This document shows, piece by piece, positions 5,164 through 14,786 of a stretch of DNA of 25,142 nt (its first letter is position 1; every line of letters begins with the position of its first letter). Both the position numbers and the translations under genes were made by a program. The notes under the pieces were generated by a model that was not told the origin of the DNA, did no database searches, and saw nothing but the letters and a program-made list of their open reading frames with translations. Origin of the DNA: a virus; IMG/VR virus record IMGVR_UViG_3300043449_000129, positions 1-25,142 of that record; one strand, written 5' to 3'.

Positions 5164-6301
5164 TACAATCATATTCGAGAAAAATTGGAGCGCACTACAA
5201 GAAAATAGAGTGCGTTTTGTTATTAATGAAGGGGGTTCTCGTTCAAGTAAGACTTATTCGCTTTGTCAAATGATAATCGTTTATTGTTTGCAAAATCCTA
5301 ACAAAGTAGTCAGTATAATTCGTAAGACCTTCCCCGCTTTGAGAGCAACGGTAATGCGTGACTTCTTAGAAATACTAAAAGACTTAGACATCTACGAAAA
5401 GACGAACCACAATATGAGCGAAAACATCTATAGGTTTCCTAACGGAAGTATAGTAGAGTTCTTCTCAGTAGATGACGAACAAAAGATAAGGGGACGTAAA
5501 AGAGACATCGCTTGGTGTAACGAAGCAAACGAACTATACTACGATGACTTTACTCAGTTAAATATGAGAACGGAGACAAAGTTAATTTTTGATTACAACC
5601 CTTCAGATAGTTCAAGTTGGTTATACGAGTTACCAAAAGACGAATCAATACTAATCAAGTCCACTTATAAAGATAACCCATTTCTACCTGAAACTATAAA
5701 ACGTCAGATAGAGGACTTAAAACGAACTGACGAAGCCTTATATCAAATTTACGCACTCGGAGAAAAAGCCATTAGCAAATCTAACATCTATTCTAATTGG
5801 ACATTCATAACGCATAGACCCGCTAAATTTACTTCTTATGTCTATGGCTTAGACTTTGGATATAATCACCCTACTGCCTTAATGCGTGTCTATTGGCGTG
5901 ATAACGATATTTTCATTGAGCCTGTTATTTACGAGTCTTATTTGACTACTACGAACCTAATCGAGAAAATGAAGATTCTAAACATAGAAGAGAACGTGGA
6001 GATACTTGCCGACTACTCAAGACCTGAAATAATACAGGAAATGAACAACAGCGGTTTTAATGTTCTAAATGCTAACAAGGTAGTTAAAAAGGGTATTGAC
6101 AATGTAAAGACCTTCGGAGTGTTTTGTCAAGATATACCCTACTTAAAAAAGGAATACGAGAACTACAAGTGGAAAAAGATAGGCGACAACATAACTGACG
6201 AACCTATCAAGTTATATGACGATGCTATGGATGCTGTGAGATATGCGACTACGTACATAAAAGAAAACTATTACACAGACGATAGCTACATAGCCTTCTA
6301 A
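5150..6301 (+). CDS. terL: Terminase large subunit
   Basis: The 383-residue packaging motor. Walker A is GGSRSSKT at 28-35, with adjacent RKTFPALRATVMRDF typical of the arginine-containing motif in phage terminases. The Walker B region is DIAWCNEANE, giving the catalytic Glu. The C-terminal RNase H-like nuclease shows GLDFGYNHPTA (first Asp), LADYSRPE (second Asp) and DDAMDAVRYA (last Asp). This is the PBSX/phage_term_2-type arrangement, complete in both ATPase and nuclease halves. It cuts concatemers and pumps DNA through the portal. The portal, normally next in order, is 13.4 kb downstream here. Confidence 0.95.
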   Translation: MEINSTIIFEKNWSALQENRVRFVINEGGSRSSKTYSLCQMIIVYCLQNPNKVVSIIRKTFPALRATVMRDFLEILKDLDIYEKTNHNMSENIYRFPNGSIVEFFSVDDEQKIRGRKRDIAWCNEANELYYDDFTQLNMRTETKLIFDYNPSDSSSWLYELPKDESILIKSTYKDNPFLPETIKRQIEDLKRTDEALYQIYALGEKAISKSNIYSNWTFITHRPAKFTSYVYGLDFGYNHPTALMRVYWRDNDIFIEPVIYESYLTTTNLIEKMKILNIEENVEILADYSRPEIIQEMNNSGFNVLNANKVVKKGIDNVKTFGVFCQDIPYLKKEYENYKWKKIGDNITDEPIKLYDDAMDAVRYATTYIKENYYTDDSYIAF

Positions 6302-6323
6302 AAACACGAATAAAAACGCTTTT

Positions 6324-6332
6324 AATATAGTT
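6324..6332 (+). promoter_or_regulatory. AATATAGTT start-codon motif, copy 2
   Basis: The nine bases directly abut the ATG at 6333 in the 31-base gap after the large terminase. Upstream bases are TTT. Possible phage late promoter or initiation signal. Confidence 0.7.
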
Positions 6333-7820
6333 ATGGCAATATCAATAATCGCAGAACCACAAGATTTCACTCCAGCTTATAACGAGTGTAAATTCATAAT
6401 AGATAGCACTAACGTAAACAATCAAGGCTTCAGGTATATCTTCGACATATACGAAAGCGGAACGTCTAACAAAATAGCTGAATATAGAATCCTTCCGGAT
6501 ACAAATGGCTATGGAGAACAAGACCTATCTAAACTTTTAAGTAGCCAAGTAAGCTATAACTTTAATCCGTCTATTACTACGTTCTACGATGCGGATAACT
6601 GCTACTACAAATACGACGTTAAGTTTGGTGAGGAGTATCTAACTAAGACTTCTTACACGTCTTCTTTAACGAATAGTTCCGGGAACGTAAGAATAAACGT
6701 ATCGAACACTTTTGTAGTAGGTGACCAAGTAGTTATCTATCAAACAGACGGAGGATTAGCGAATCCAACATTAGAGGGTTTACATACTGTTATCGCTCAA
6801 GGTGTAGGTTATTTAGTAGTAGACGCGCTTTGGTCAGATGTAACGGATGCAACTATTGACGGAGATGTTTTGTATGCTGACAATCGAAAGACTATTACAA
6901 GGGACATAACTACTACTTTAGATAAATATGTTTTCAATGGAGCGGTTAAATGGGTAGACTTTCCGTTTTACGATAACACGGATTATGTACTCGATAACAC
7001 TAACGCTTTATTCCTAACCAACCAACCTTTAAGCTTTCATTGTACATTAGGCCAAGACCTTTGGTTAAACCTACGCGACAACGGAGTAAAAGTAAACGAA
7101 AGAGTTTACTTCGAAAATAGCAACGGAGATGTTTTCTACAAGTCTATAAGTGGTGACGAATATATAAAAGGTGTAGCAGTAGGCTGTAACAACTTCGGCA
7201 CGTTAACTTTGGTTTCAGGAACTGCTGGACTAATAAAAGGCGATACTGAATATTACGATGTTTACTATGCGGATTCTTTAGTTATAACGCAACGTAGCGC
7301 GAAATATAGAATTTATGTAGATAGACGAATACTAATATCTGAAACACACATTTTGTTTTTAGATAGAATGGGTAGTCTAAGTAGTTTTGCTTTTCAGCTT
7401 AAAAACTATGAACGCGGAAACATCACGCGAGAAACTTACAACAAGGATGTTCAAGGTTTTGTTAGTGGTGGCGAGTGGTCTTATAAGACTTATGAACAAG
7501 GCTTCGTTAATTACAATACTCAAGTCACTAAAGACTACGACTTGAACACGAATTGGATGACTGAGAACGAGGGTATTTATTTCCAAGAATTACTTACGTC
7601 ACCACAAACGTGGGTAAAGAACGTAACTTACCGAATCACGGAAGACTTACTAAATAGATACGACGAAACTGGTTGTATTATACGCATACCTGAATCTACC
7701 GAGTATTTAAGTTGTAATGTATTAACAAACAACTTCGAAGTATTTAAGCAACGAAATAAGAACTTGATTAAACAAAGCATTTCAGTAAGGTTATCAAATA
7801 ACGACATAATCAATGGTTAA
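6333..7820 (+). CDS. Virion protein, probable distal-tail/baseplate component
   Basis: A 495-residue beta-rich protein with no signal peptide or membrane helix. The N-terminus (QDFTPAYNECKFIIDSTNVN followed by IFDIYESGT) is of a type recurrent in Bacteroidota phage tail modules. A later segment, FLDRMGSLSSFAFQLKNYER, and the ending NLIKQSISVRLSNND also fit that type. It lies before the hub-like protein and tape measure and overlaps the former by 8 bases, so a Dit-like ring or hub adaptor is the best guess. No enzymatic motif was seen. Confidence 0.62.
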   Translation: MAISIIAEPQDFTPAYNECKFIIDSTNVNNQGFRYIFDIYESGTSNKIAEYRILPDTNGYGEQDLSKLLSSQVSYNFNPSITTFYDADNCYYKYDVKFGEEYLTKTSYTSSLTNSSGNVRINVSNTFVVGDQVVIYQTDGGLANPTLEGLHTVIAQGVGYLVVDALWSDVTDATIDGDVLYADNRKTITRDITTTLDKYVFNGAVKWVDFPFYDNTDYVLDNTNALFLTNQPLSFHCTLGQDLWLNLRDNGVKVNERVYFENSNGDVFYKSISGDEYIKGVAVGCNNFGTLTLVSGTAGLIKGDTEYYDVYYADSLVITQRSAKYRIYVDRRILISETHILFLDRMGSLSSFAFQLKNYERGNITRETYNKDVQGFVSGGEWSYKTYEQGFVNYNTQVTKDYDLNTNWMTENEGIYFQELLTSPQTWVKNVTYRITEDLLNRYDETGCIIRIPESTEYLSCNVLTNNFEVFKQRNKNLIKQSISVRLSNNDIING

Positions 7821-10581
7821 AATCGTATTAGAAAACGGAACGCTTGACATTAGAGAAGATGTTAAGTTTCCTTTGAATTTTAGTATAGGAGATATTAGGG
7901 ACATATCCAAAAGAACGGGAACATTCTCAAAGACTATTATCGCTCCCGGTACTAAGAACAATCACGAGTTATTAGGGCATTACTACGATGTAAATATTCA
8001 GTCGGGGACATTTAACATAAACACTATTACAAAGTGTCAAGTAATTCAAAACGGAGTTCCTGTATTAGAAGATGCGTTGATTCAATTAACAGGTGTTATA
8101 AAGAAGCAAAACACGAACGCCTACGAAGACGAAGTTAACTACGAATTGTTAATAAAAGATTCTAAAGTTGAGTTCTTCACTCAGATAGCAAACAAGGAAT
8201 TAACGGATTTAGATTTCTCAGATTTAAACCACACTTTAGATAGTGCCTTTGTAGTTAGTTCTTTTAGCAACTCAGTAGCTGACGGATATAAATACATCCT
8301 TCCCTATTCAGATGACAACACGTATAGACTAAACGAGTTTAAACCGGCTATTTACGCTAAGACGTATTTCGATAGGATATTCTCAAATGCTGGTTTCTCT
8401 TATACGTGGAATGGACTTCAAGACGCTAAGTTTGATAAATTACTAATTCCTTACAATGGCGATGTTGAACAAGCGAATGTAGATTCTTACAAGGTAATTG
8501 CTAATAATACGTGGACTACTTCGTATGTAAGTCCTATAGGGCAAAATCCTACGTTCTACGAGGTTATAGATTCGTGGACTGAGGTGTTAGATTCAGCGGG
8601 TTCTTTCGACCCTATTACCGGTGTTTATACTGCGCCATTATACACGGACACTACGCAAGGTCAATACTATAATTTTAAGCTATCTTACACGGCTGACATT
8701 AACTTAGATAATACAAGTGGTGGTAATGCTTATTCAATACTTTCTTTTTCTAATCAAGGTCAATCAGTAGATAGATACTATTATTTGAGATTTAGGCTAA
8801 TAAAAAACGGAACAACAGTAGTAGGACAATACATACATTCAGGTGTATTATTTGATGCTACGAATCCACTACCAAACGGACTAAATACAATCGGTACTAT
8901 TTCGCAAGTTGTTAACATTCCTACAAGCCAAAATATTTTACCTACTGACACAATAGAAGTTCAAGTTGGATTAGGTTTCTTAGCTGCGGGTGTTTCATTT
9001 TGGCGCGATGCTGCTGCTCCTTCGATAGGGAATTTAGTTCAAGTAAACCACGAGGTAGATGTTACGAGTTTACAACTTGACATATTACCTAATAACGCTC
9101 CGAACTTATACAATGGAGTTGTAGCTGTAGGAGGGTATGTTCCTTCAAAGATTAAGCAAAGTGACTTCGTTAAGTCTATATTTCAGATGTATAATTTGTA
9201 CGTAGAAATAGACGAAGACCAACCTAACAACCTAATCTTAGAACATAGAGATAACTACTACGATAATGGAGCGGTAAAAGATTGGACTTATAAGTTAGCA
9301 AAAGACCGAGAACAAAACCTACAATTTTTACCTGAAGTTACTTCTAAGAAATTAAGACTTACTTACAAAGCTGACAAGGATAGTCCTAACACGATATTTA
9401 CTGACATTACTAACGAGATTTACGGACAAATAGAATACACTTTCGATAATGAGTATGTTCGAGATACTGACGTTAAAGAATTGGTGTTTAGTCCTACGCC
9501 TATAGTAAGAACTATTTTCGATGCGTATGTCCCTAATATTGCGGGTGCTGCTCCAAAGATTAACATTCGTGTTTTGTTAGACGGAGGAAACTTGACTTGT
9601 CTGCCTTACGATATTTACGATGTTGAGTTTCCTAACACGCCTTCTTTAAACATAGGCACTACAGGACTAACTACCTATCCAGCTGTAGGGCATTTCGACA
9701 ACCCATTACTACCGACTTTCGATATTAACTTTGGAACGTGTGACTATTACTATTACGCACCTTCTACGCTTACGAATAACAATCTTTATAACTTATATTG
9801 GCGAAGAACTATAAATCAAATAAACGTCGGTAAAATGCTTACTGCGTATTTCGATTTAAATGAGTTAGACATTCAGTCATTAAGGTTAAACGACAAAATA
9901 CGGATTGATAATTCTTGGTGGAATATCAACAAAGTGATTGACTACGATGCTAACGGGACATCGTTAACCAAAGTAGAGTTGATAAGTGTAGATAGTGAGA
10001 TTGAGTTAGTTCCATTTCAGACGGGTAACGGAACGCCATTAGAAGACACGATAGTTGCGGTGAGTAGTGATAGCGTTGTAAAAACACGAACACAACAAAG
10101 TAACGTAATCTTAGGTAACGCAGACGTAAAAGGAAGAGGTAACGTAATAGGACAAAACGTAAAAGCTGTAGTAGAAGGTAACGGACAAGCCTTAGCAGAA
10201 GACGGAATAACAACAAAGAATCTGCAAGTAGAAACCATAAACGGACAAAGCGTATCTAATGCTTTACCTACCTATAAAAAATACATAGCTAACATTAGTC
10301 AAACTGGAACTAATGACCCTACGTTAAGCATACTTGAAAATGATTTAGGCGATTTAGTTTTTACTCGTGCTGCCATAGGTAGATATGAAGCTACGTTAAC
10401 GGGTGCTTTCCCTACTCAGGGACAAGTTTACTTAATGGTTTCAAATAGTCAAGTAGATACTTATTTAAGAATCTTTTGGACTTCTACGGACACTATCGAA
10501 ATACGGACACTTGATTTCACCAATACGTTAACCGATGGTTTATTAGATTATAATACTTTAGAAATACGTGTCTACCCTTAA
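7813..10581 (+). CDS. Tail hub/tip protein with C-terminal fibre-like domain
   Basis: A 922-residue protein. Residues 1-130 (DIREDVKFPLNFSIGDIRDI, RTGTFSKTIIAPGTKNNHEL) match a start I associate with Bacteroidota phage tail hub proteins. The middle is a long beta-rich body. Around residues 770-820 comes a repeat-like stretch (ILGNADVKGRGNVIGQNVKA, VEGNGQALAEDG), possibly a short beta-helix or collar. A separate final domain of about 100 residues begins YKKYIANISQTGTNDPTLSI and may bind a receptor. The role would be the Tal-like tip joining the tail tube to fibres. It is followed by the tape measure gene after 13 bases. Confidence 0.68.
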   Translation: MVKIVLENGTLDIREDVKFPLNFSIGDIRDISKRTGTFSKTIIAPGTKNNHELLGHYYDVNIQSGTFNINTITKCQVIQNGVPVLEDALIQLTGVIKKQNTNAYEDEVNYELLIKDSKVEFFTQIANKELTDLDFSDLNHTLDSAFVVSSFSNSVADGYKYILPYSDDNTYRLNEFKPAIYAKTYFDRIFSNAGFSYTWNGLQDAKFDKLLIPYNGDVEQANVDSYKVIANNTWTTSYVSPIGQNPTFYEVIDSWTEVLDSAGSFDPITGVYTAPLYTDTTQGQYYNFKLSYTADINLDNTSGGNAYSILSFSNQGQSVDRYYYLRFRLIKNGTTVVGQYIHSGVLFDATNPLPNGLNTIGTISQVVNIPTSQNILPTDTIEVQVGLGFLAAGVSFWRDAAAPSIGNLVQVNHEVDVTSLQLDILPNNAPNLYNGVVAVGGYVPSKIKQSDFVKSIFQMYNLYVEIDEDQPNNLILEHRDNYYDNGAVKDWTYKLAKDREQNLQFLPEVTSKKLRLTYKADKDSPNTIFTDITNEIYGQIEYTFDNEYVRDTDVKELVFSPTPIVRTIFDAYVPNIAGAAPKINIRVLLDGGNLTCLPYDIYDVEFPNTPSLNIGTTGLTTYPAVGHFDNPLLPTFDINFGTCDYYYYAPSTLTNNNLYNLYWRRTINQINVGKMLTAYFDLNELDIQSLRLNDKIRIDNSWWNINKVIDYDANGTSLTKVELISVDSEIELVPFQTGNGTPLEDTIVAVSSDSVVKTRTQQSNVILGNADVKGRGNVIGQNVKAVVEGNGQALAEDGITTKNLQVETINGQSVSNALPTYKKYIANISQTGTNDPTLSILENDLGDLVFTRAAIGRYEATLTGAFPTQGQVYLMVSNSQVDTYLRIFWTSTDTIEIRTLDFTNTLTDGLLDYNTLEIRVYP

Positions 10582-10584
10582 TTT

Positions 10585-10593
10585 AATATAGTT
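10585..10593 (+). promoter_or_regulatory. AATATAGTT start-codon motif, copy 3
   Basis: The motif begins 3 bases after the hub gene stop and ends one base before the ATG of the tape measure gene at 10595. Confidence 0.7.
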
Positions 10594-10594
10594 T

Positions 10595-12472
10595 ATGAAT
10601 CAAGTTGAAATTCCTTTAAAACTCACGGGTATAGGCGCAATCAAAAAAGAATTGCGTGATTTAAAAGGTCAGATAGCAAATGCTACTGACCCTGAACAAA
10701 TGACTAAACTCGCGCAAAGAGCGGGTGAATTAGCAGACCAATTAAAAGACGCAAACGAACAAGTAGCAATCTTTAACAGCGGTTCAAGGTTTGAAGCTGC
10801 GTCTAATGCTTTCGGAATGATTAAACAAGACTTAATGTCTTTAGATTTCGAAGGTGCTGCGCAAAAGGCTAAGGTATTTCAAACTGCTATGGCTGGAATA
10901 AGCGGTAAGGATATAACAGGAGCGTTTAAAGGATTGATAAGCACTGTTACTACCTTAGGGCAAACGTTTGTAAGATTCGGAGTTATGTTATTGACTAATC
11001 CTATTTTCTTACTTGTGGCTGTTATAGGTGCTATCGTTGCGGGTGTTGTTATATTCTTAAATAAGATAGGGGTTTTAAGTAAAGCATTTGATTTATTAAT
11101 GATTCCTGTAAACGCAGCTATTCAAGGTTTTAAAGATATGACTGATTGGTTAGGATTAACTGACCACGCTGGAGAAGAAGCTGCGAAGAATGAAGAGGCG
11201 CGTCAAGAAAAACTTGCTAAATTACAGCAAGAAAAAATGGACAATATGATGTTAGAGTTTGAACGTCAAAAACAATTAGAAGAAGCTATTGAAAATAGGC
11301 AAAAAGCAGAGATTGCTTTATTAGAATCACAAGGTAAGTCAGCTCAAGAGTTAAAACGTATAATGGCGCAACAGCAATTAGACGAAGCCAAAATGAGTAA
11401 GGAAAGATTAGATAATATAACTAAAGGCGCAAAAACTTGGTTTAAATCATCTGAATCTGCAATAGTAGAATATGATACTAAAATAATTGAGGCTCAAACT
11501 AACTTAAATAACGTAATAAAAGAAGGAGCAGAAAAGTACAAAGAATATCAAAAAGCGCGTATAGACGCATCGAGATTAATTAGAGATTTAGAATTAAGCT
11601 TAATAAAAGACGCTACTGAAAGAGAACTACAAGAAAATCAAGTTAAGTATCAACGCTTAATTAATGACACTAAGACAAACGAGAAATTAAAAGCTGAAGA
11701 AAAGAAAAAGATAACTCAATTATATGCTCAGATTCAAGCAGAAGAAGAAAAAAAGATTCAACAGAAAGCAAAAGACGAGCAATTAAAACAAGCTACTGAG
11801 TTGGCTGATGCATTAAATGCTGTTACTGAACAAAACAAAAATAAAAAATTAGCAGCTAATTTAGCAGAAATACAATCTCAAAAAGAAAAAGCTGAAAAGC
11901 TAAAAGAGTATAACGATGCGTTAATAGAATCTGAGAAAGGTTTATTCGATGCAAGGTTAGGATTTGCAAAAGGTTTGATTTCAGGGTTAACTGAATTAGC
12001 TGGAGAAAACAAGAAAATCGCAAACGCATTGTTTTTAGTAGATAAGGCTTTAGCTATTGGAGAAATAATCGTAAATACACAACGAGAAATATCCGGTTAT
12101 TGGTCTAATCCTACGTGGAAACTTCTCCCGGATGGCGGTACGGCATTGGCTACAAGTGCTTCAACTGCTGCTAAAATACGTGCAGCTACTTCTATAGCTT
12201 CTATCGCTGCATCAACTATATCTAAGTTCATAGGTGGTGGAGGTGGTTCTATACCTTCGGGTGGTGGTGGCTCTGCTCCAACTGCAACAGCTACGGCACA
12301 AGCTACACCGGCAGTAAATCTATTCGGTCAAGGTAATCAACTTAATCAAGTTGGTGCGCCTACAAGCGTAGAAACGAACCAAAATATAACAGTACAAGCG
12401 GTAGTAAGTGAAACCGATGTGACTACTACACAAACGAAAATTGATAAAATAAAAAAGAACGCTGAGTTATGA
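10595..12472 (+). CDS. Tail tape measure protein
   Basis: A 625-residue protein: helical start (GAIKKELRDLKGQIANATDP), a membrane-like segment at about 137-160 (IFLLVAVIGAIVAGVVIFLN), long charged coiled coil from about 195 to 440 (many E/K/Q heptads), then LFLVDKALAIGEIIVNTQRE with Ala-rich helices, and a Gly/Ser tail (GGGGGSIPSGGGG). This layout is characteristic of tape measures, which set tail length and help DNA entry. At roughly 1.5 angstrom per residue, a tail near 90-95 nm is implied. Being short, it suggests a modest siphovirus tail. The ending overlaps the next gene as ATGA. Confidence 0.88.
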   Translation: MNQVEIPLKLTGIGAIKKELRDLKGQIANATDPEQMTKLAQRAGELADQLKDANEQVAIFNSGSRFEAASNAFGMIKQDLMSLDFEGAAQKAKVFQTAMAGISGKDITGAFKGLISTVTTLGQTFVRFGVMLLTNPIFLLVAVIGAIVAGVVIFLNKIGVLSKAFDLLMIPVNAAIQGFKDMTDWLGLTDHAGEEAAKNEEARQEKLAKLQQEKMDNMMLEFERQKQLEEAIENRQKAEIALLESQGKSAQELKRIMAQQQLDEAKMSKERLDNITKGAKTWFKSSESAIVEYDTKIIEAQTNLNNVIKEGAEKYKEYQKARIDASRLIRDLELSLIKDATERELQENQVKYQRLINDTKTNEKLKAEEKKKITQLYAQIQAEEEKKIQQKAKDEQLKQATELADALNAVTEQNKNKKLAANLAEIQSQKEKAEKLKEYNDALIESEKGLFDARLGFAKGLISGLTELAGENKKIANALFLVDKALAIGEIIVNTQREISGYWSNPTWKLLPDGGTALATSASTAAKIRAATSIASIAASTISKFIGGGGGSIPSGGGGSAPTATATAQATPAVNLFGQGNQLNQVGAPTSVETNQNITVQAVVSETDVTTTQTKIDKIKKNAEL

Positions 12473-12912
12473 CAAGTTACCAAGCCTTAATAAATAAGAT
12501 TGAAGCATTTTACAACGCACACCTACAGGTTAAAAAAGTAGGTAGTGACTTCAAAGAGCAGTTGTTTAATTTTGCTACGAAAGACGAAAAATATCCGATT
12601 ATCTATATCGTTCCTGTAGGAAGTACACCAACCGAAAACACGAATATATTTTCTTTAGAGATATATTGCTTTGATATAATACAAAAAGATAGAGCAAACA
12701 TAAACGTAATTCTAAGCGATTGCAATCAAATCTTAGTAGACTTAGTTAACTATTTTAGATTCTCAAATGATTATGATTTCGACATTGTTACCGACCCGGT
12801 ATTTACTCCATTAAATAACGACTTATTAGATTATGCTGCGGGGTGGTTAATGACTTTAGACGTAGATGTTTCTAATTGGACTGATTGTCAAGTTCCATTA
12901 GAAGGTGAGTAA
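12469..12912 (+). CDS. Probable tail terminator/completion protein
   Basis: A 147-residue protein coupled by ATGA to the tape measure. The pattern NIFSLEIYCFDIIQKDRANI, then LSDCNQILVDLVNYF, then PLNNDLLDYAAGWLMTLDVD fits the alpha/beta tail-terminator fold (lambda gpU-like). In this fold a strand carrying phase information is followed by a long helix and a final strand with W-x-x-x-L-x-V-x. Terminators cap the tail tube and join it to the head. It is a family-level guess from layout and context. Confidence 0.6.
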   Translation: MTSYQALINKIEAFYNAHLQVKKVGSDFKEQLFNFATKDEKYPIIYIVPVGSTPTENTNIFSLEIYCFDIIQKDRANINVILSDCNQILVDLVNYFRFSNDYDFDIVTDPVFTPLNNDLLDYAAGWLMTLDVDVSNWTDCQVPLEGE

Positions 12913-12931
12913 CAAAACACGAAATTAAAAT

Positions 12932-12940
12932 AATATAGTT
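12932..12940 (+). promoter_or_regulatory. AATATAGTT start-codon motif, copy 4
   Basis: The motif lies one base before the ATG at 12942 in a 29-base gap. The gap also contains AAAACACGAA, as does the gap before the gene at 6333. Confidence 0.7.
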
Positions 12941-12941
12941 A

Positions 12942-13682
12942 ATGGCAAGAGCAAAGATATCACAACTTGACCCTAAAGGTGCAGACTTATCTTCTACTGA
13001 TTTATTCGAGGTTAGTGTTAATACCGGTAGTGGTTATGATACTTATTCTATTACAGGACAAGAAATAATAAACGGAGGTAGTGGTGTGTATGTTCCTTAT
13101 ACGGGTGCAACTCAAGATGTTGACTTAGGCGCTAACAAACTTAGTGCTGAATCTGTTTACATTGAAGGAACTAACGGAGCGGGACACTTGCATCTTAAAC
13201 ACCAAAACGCAGACGCTACCGCTTCGGGACAATCTACGGCTTTATTTGCTGACGTTAACGGAGATATCAAGTATAAGAACGATAACGACTATTACACGAC
13301 ATTAAAAACATCGTTAAACACAGCGGATAGAGTTTATACGTTCCCTGATGTTTCGGGTGTTGTGGCATTACAAGAAATTATTTTTGATAAGAAAGCGACA
13401 TCTTACACTTTGGTTTTAGGTGACGCGTATAAATTAATAGAAATGGAAGTTACAAGTGCTAATACTTTGACTATACCTACAAATGCGAGTGTGCCTTTTC
13501 CTTTAGGTACTCAAATTTTAGTGAGTCAATTAGGCACGGGACAAACAACAATAACTCCATCGGGTGGTGTAACACTACGTTCAAGCGGTGGTAAAACAAA
13601 AACGTCTGCTCAGTATTCAATGTGTACATTGATAAAAAGAGGGACTAATGAATGGTATTTAAGCGGAGATATAACAACGTAA
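12942..13682 (+). CDS. Tail fibre-type structural protein
   Basis: A 246-residue protein. The N-terminal ARAKISQLDPKGADLSSTDL and the YVPYTGATQDVDLGANKLSA segment are typical of tail fibre proteins of Bacteroidota phages. The C-terminal part (LTIPTNASVPFPLGTQILVS, then TPSGGVTLRSSGG, then LIKRGTNEWYLSGDI) is a beta-sandwich-like domain also found at fibre tips. The repetitive beta pattern suggests a trimeric fibre. It begins a run of adhesin-like genes up to 15016. Confidence 0.72.
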   Translation: MARAKISQLDPKGADLSSTDLFEVSVNTGSGYDTYSITGQEIINGGSGVYVPYTGATQDVDLGANKLSAESVYIEGTNGAGHLHLKHQNADATASGQSTALFADVNGDIKYKNDNDYYTTLKTSLNTADRVYTFPDVSGVVALQEIIFDKKATSYTLVLGDAYKLIEMEVTSANTLTIPTNASVPFPLGTQILVSQLGTGQTTITPSGGVTLRSSGGKTKTSAQYSMCTLIKRGTNEWYLSGDITT

Positions 13683-13692
13683 TAAAAGACGA

Positions 13693-13965
13693 ATGGCAAC
13701 AAATTTAATGGGCGAATTAGTAGCGAATAACGGAACATTCATACTAAACAACACAACTGAATACACAGCGTCAATAGACGCTATCGTAGTACTCGAAGAT
13801 ACTGTTTTCAATGCGGTTAAAATTGCGGGTGTAGACGTAAAGTCAAGCTACATAGCAACACCGGCAACAGCGGTAAAAGCGGGTGCTATCTTAACACCTA
13901 CGGCAGACCAAAAGTTTAGCGGTGTAGATTTAACTTCAGGAAGTGTCGCACTTGTATTAGGTTAA
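13693..13965 (+). CDS. Small virion-like protein, unknown
   Basis: A 90-residue beta-rich, low-charge protein (ATNLMGELVANNGTFILNNT, then AIVVLEDTVFNAVKIAGVDV). Low charge, many Val, Thr and Ala, and a C-terminal FSGVDLTSGSVALVLG suggest a small exposed virion or fibre-associated domain. It sits between two adhesin-like genes, ten bases after one and two bases before the other. No motif tells its exact role. Confidence 0.62.
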   Translation: MATNLMGELVANNGTFILNNTTEYTASIDAIVVLEDTVFNAVKIAGVDVKSSYIATPATAVKAGAILTPTADQKFSGVDLTSGSVALVLG

Positions 13966-13967
13966 TT

Positions 13968-14786
13968 ATGTATGGTTACGGCAATAGTATGTTTTTAGCA
14001 ACGCACGGAATTTTAGCAAGGTCAGGAGGAGGAGGAGCTTCCTTACTCCTTGACACATATACAGGAGCAGCAGTTGCTTATTCATTAAGGCAATTAAGAA
14101 CAGCATACACAGGAGCAGCAATAAGAGTAAGAAGGTCAAGTGATAACGCAGAGCAAGATATTAACTTTGTAGGGGGTGATTTGGATACTTCGTCTTTGCT
14201 TTCATTTGTAGGTGCTGGTAATGGATTCATAACAACTTGGTACGACCAAAGTGGGAATGCTAATAATGCAATAAAAACAACAGCAGCCTTACAACCAAGA
14301 ATAGTTAATTCAGGTTCTTTAGTAACTGAAAATGGAAAAGTTGCAATTAATGATTTTGTTGGTACTACAAATTATCATTTAACATTAACAACTGCGGTAG
14401 CAGGAACTGATGTGTATTCATTTAATGTTATAAAATACAATGGAACACTGAATTCTTTATTTAATGCTCAAGTAAATGGAACATATGTCTTAGTTGGTCA
14501 AGCTGGTGGGGGTATTCCTGTTACATCTGCAGTAACAGCAACTTATAGGCAAAATGGCTCATCAATAACTTATGCAACAAGAAATGGCGTTGCAACTAAT
14601 TTAGCAAATCAAACACTTGTTACTATTGATATGAATAACTCAAGTTGGACTCAATTCAACATAGGTTATCGTAGCACAGGGATATCAATGTATAAAGTAC
14701 AAGAAATTGTTATTTTTAACTCAGACCAAAGTGCTAATGAAGTTGGTATAGAAACAAACATTAATGACTATTATTCAATCTACTAA
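13968..14786 (+). CDS. Adhesin with arabinofuranosidase-B-like lectin domain
   Basis: A 272-residue protein. Residues about 25-115 (YTGAAVAYSLRQLRTAYTGA, IRVRRSSDNAEQDINFVGGD, TTWYDQSGNANN, QPRIVNSG) follow the concanavalin-like fold of the alpha-L-arabinofuranosidase B catalytic family (A-Y-S-L-R-x-L-x-x-A-Y-x-G, R-x-S-x-D, W-Y-D-Q-S-G). In phages it is found in tail or receptor-binding proteins, probably as a glycan-binding or glycan-cleaving domain. The rest resembles LamG-type beta-sandwich. Catalytic activity is not assured. CpG is about an order of magnitude rarer than in the fibre gene upstream (6 by eye in 14041-14760), suggesting a recent horizontal exchange of the receptor-binding gene. 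Confidence 0.75.
   Translation: MYGYGNSMFLATHGILARSGGGGASLLLDTYTGAAVAYSLRQLRTAYTGAAIRVRRSSDNAEQDINFVGGDLDTSSLLSFVGAGNGFITTWYDQSGNANNAIKTTAALQPRIVNSGSLVTENGKVAINDFVGTTNYHLTLTTAVAGTDVYSFNVIKYNGTLNSLFNAQVNGTYVLVGQAGGGIPVTSAVTATYRQNGSSITYATRNGVATNLANQTLVTIDMNNSSWTQFNIGYRSTGISMYKVQEIVIFNSDQSANEVGIETNINDYYSIY

Noticed and set aside
9950-10238. Two overlapping minus-strand open frames within the hub gene
   Set aside because: Both are antisense to a well-supported beta-rich virion gene and have low-complexity Leu/Arg or Ser/Pro/Thr make-up with no promoter; they are shadows of its codon use.
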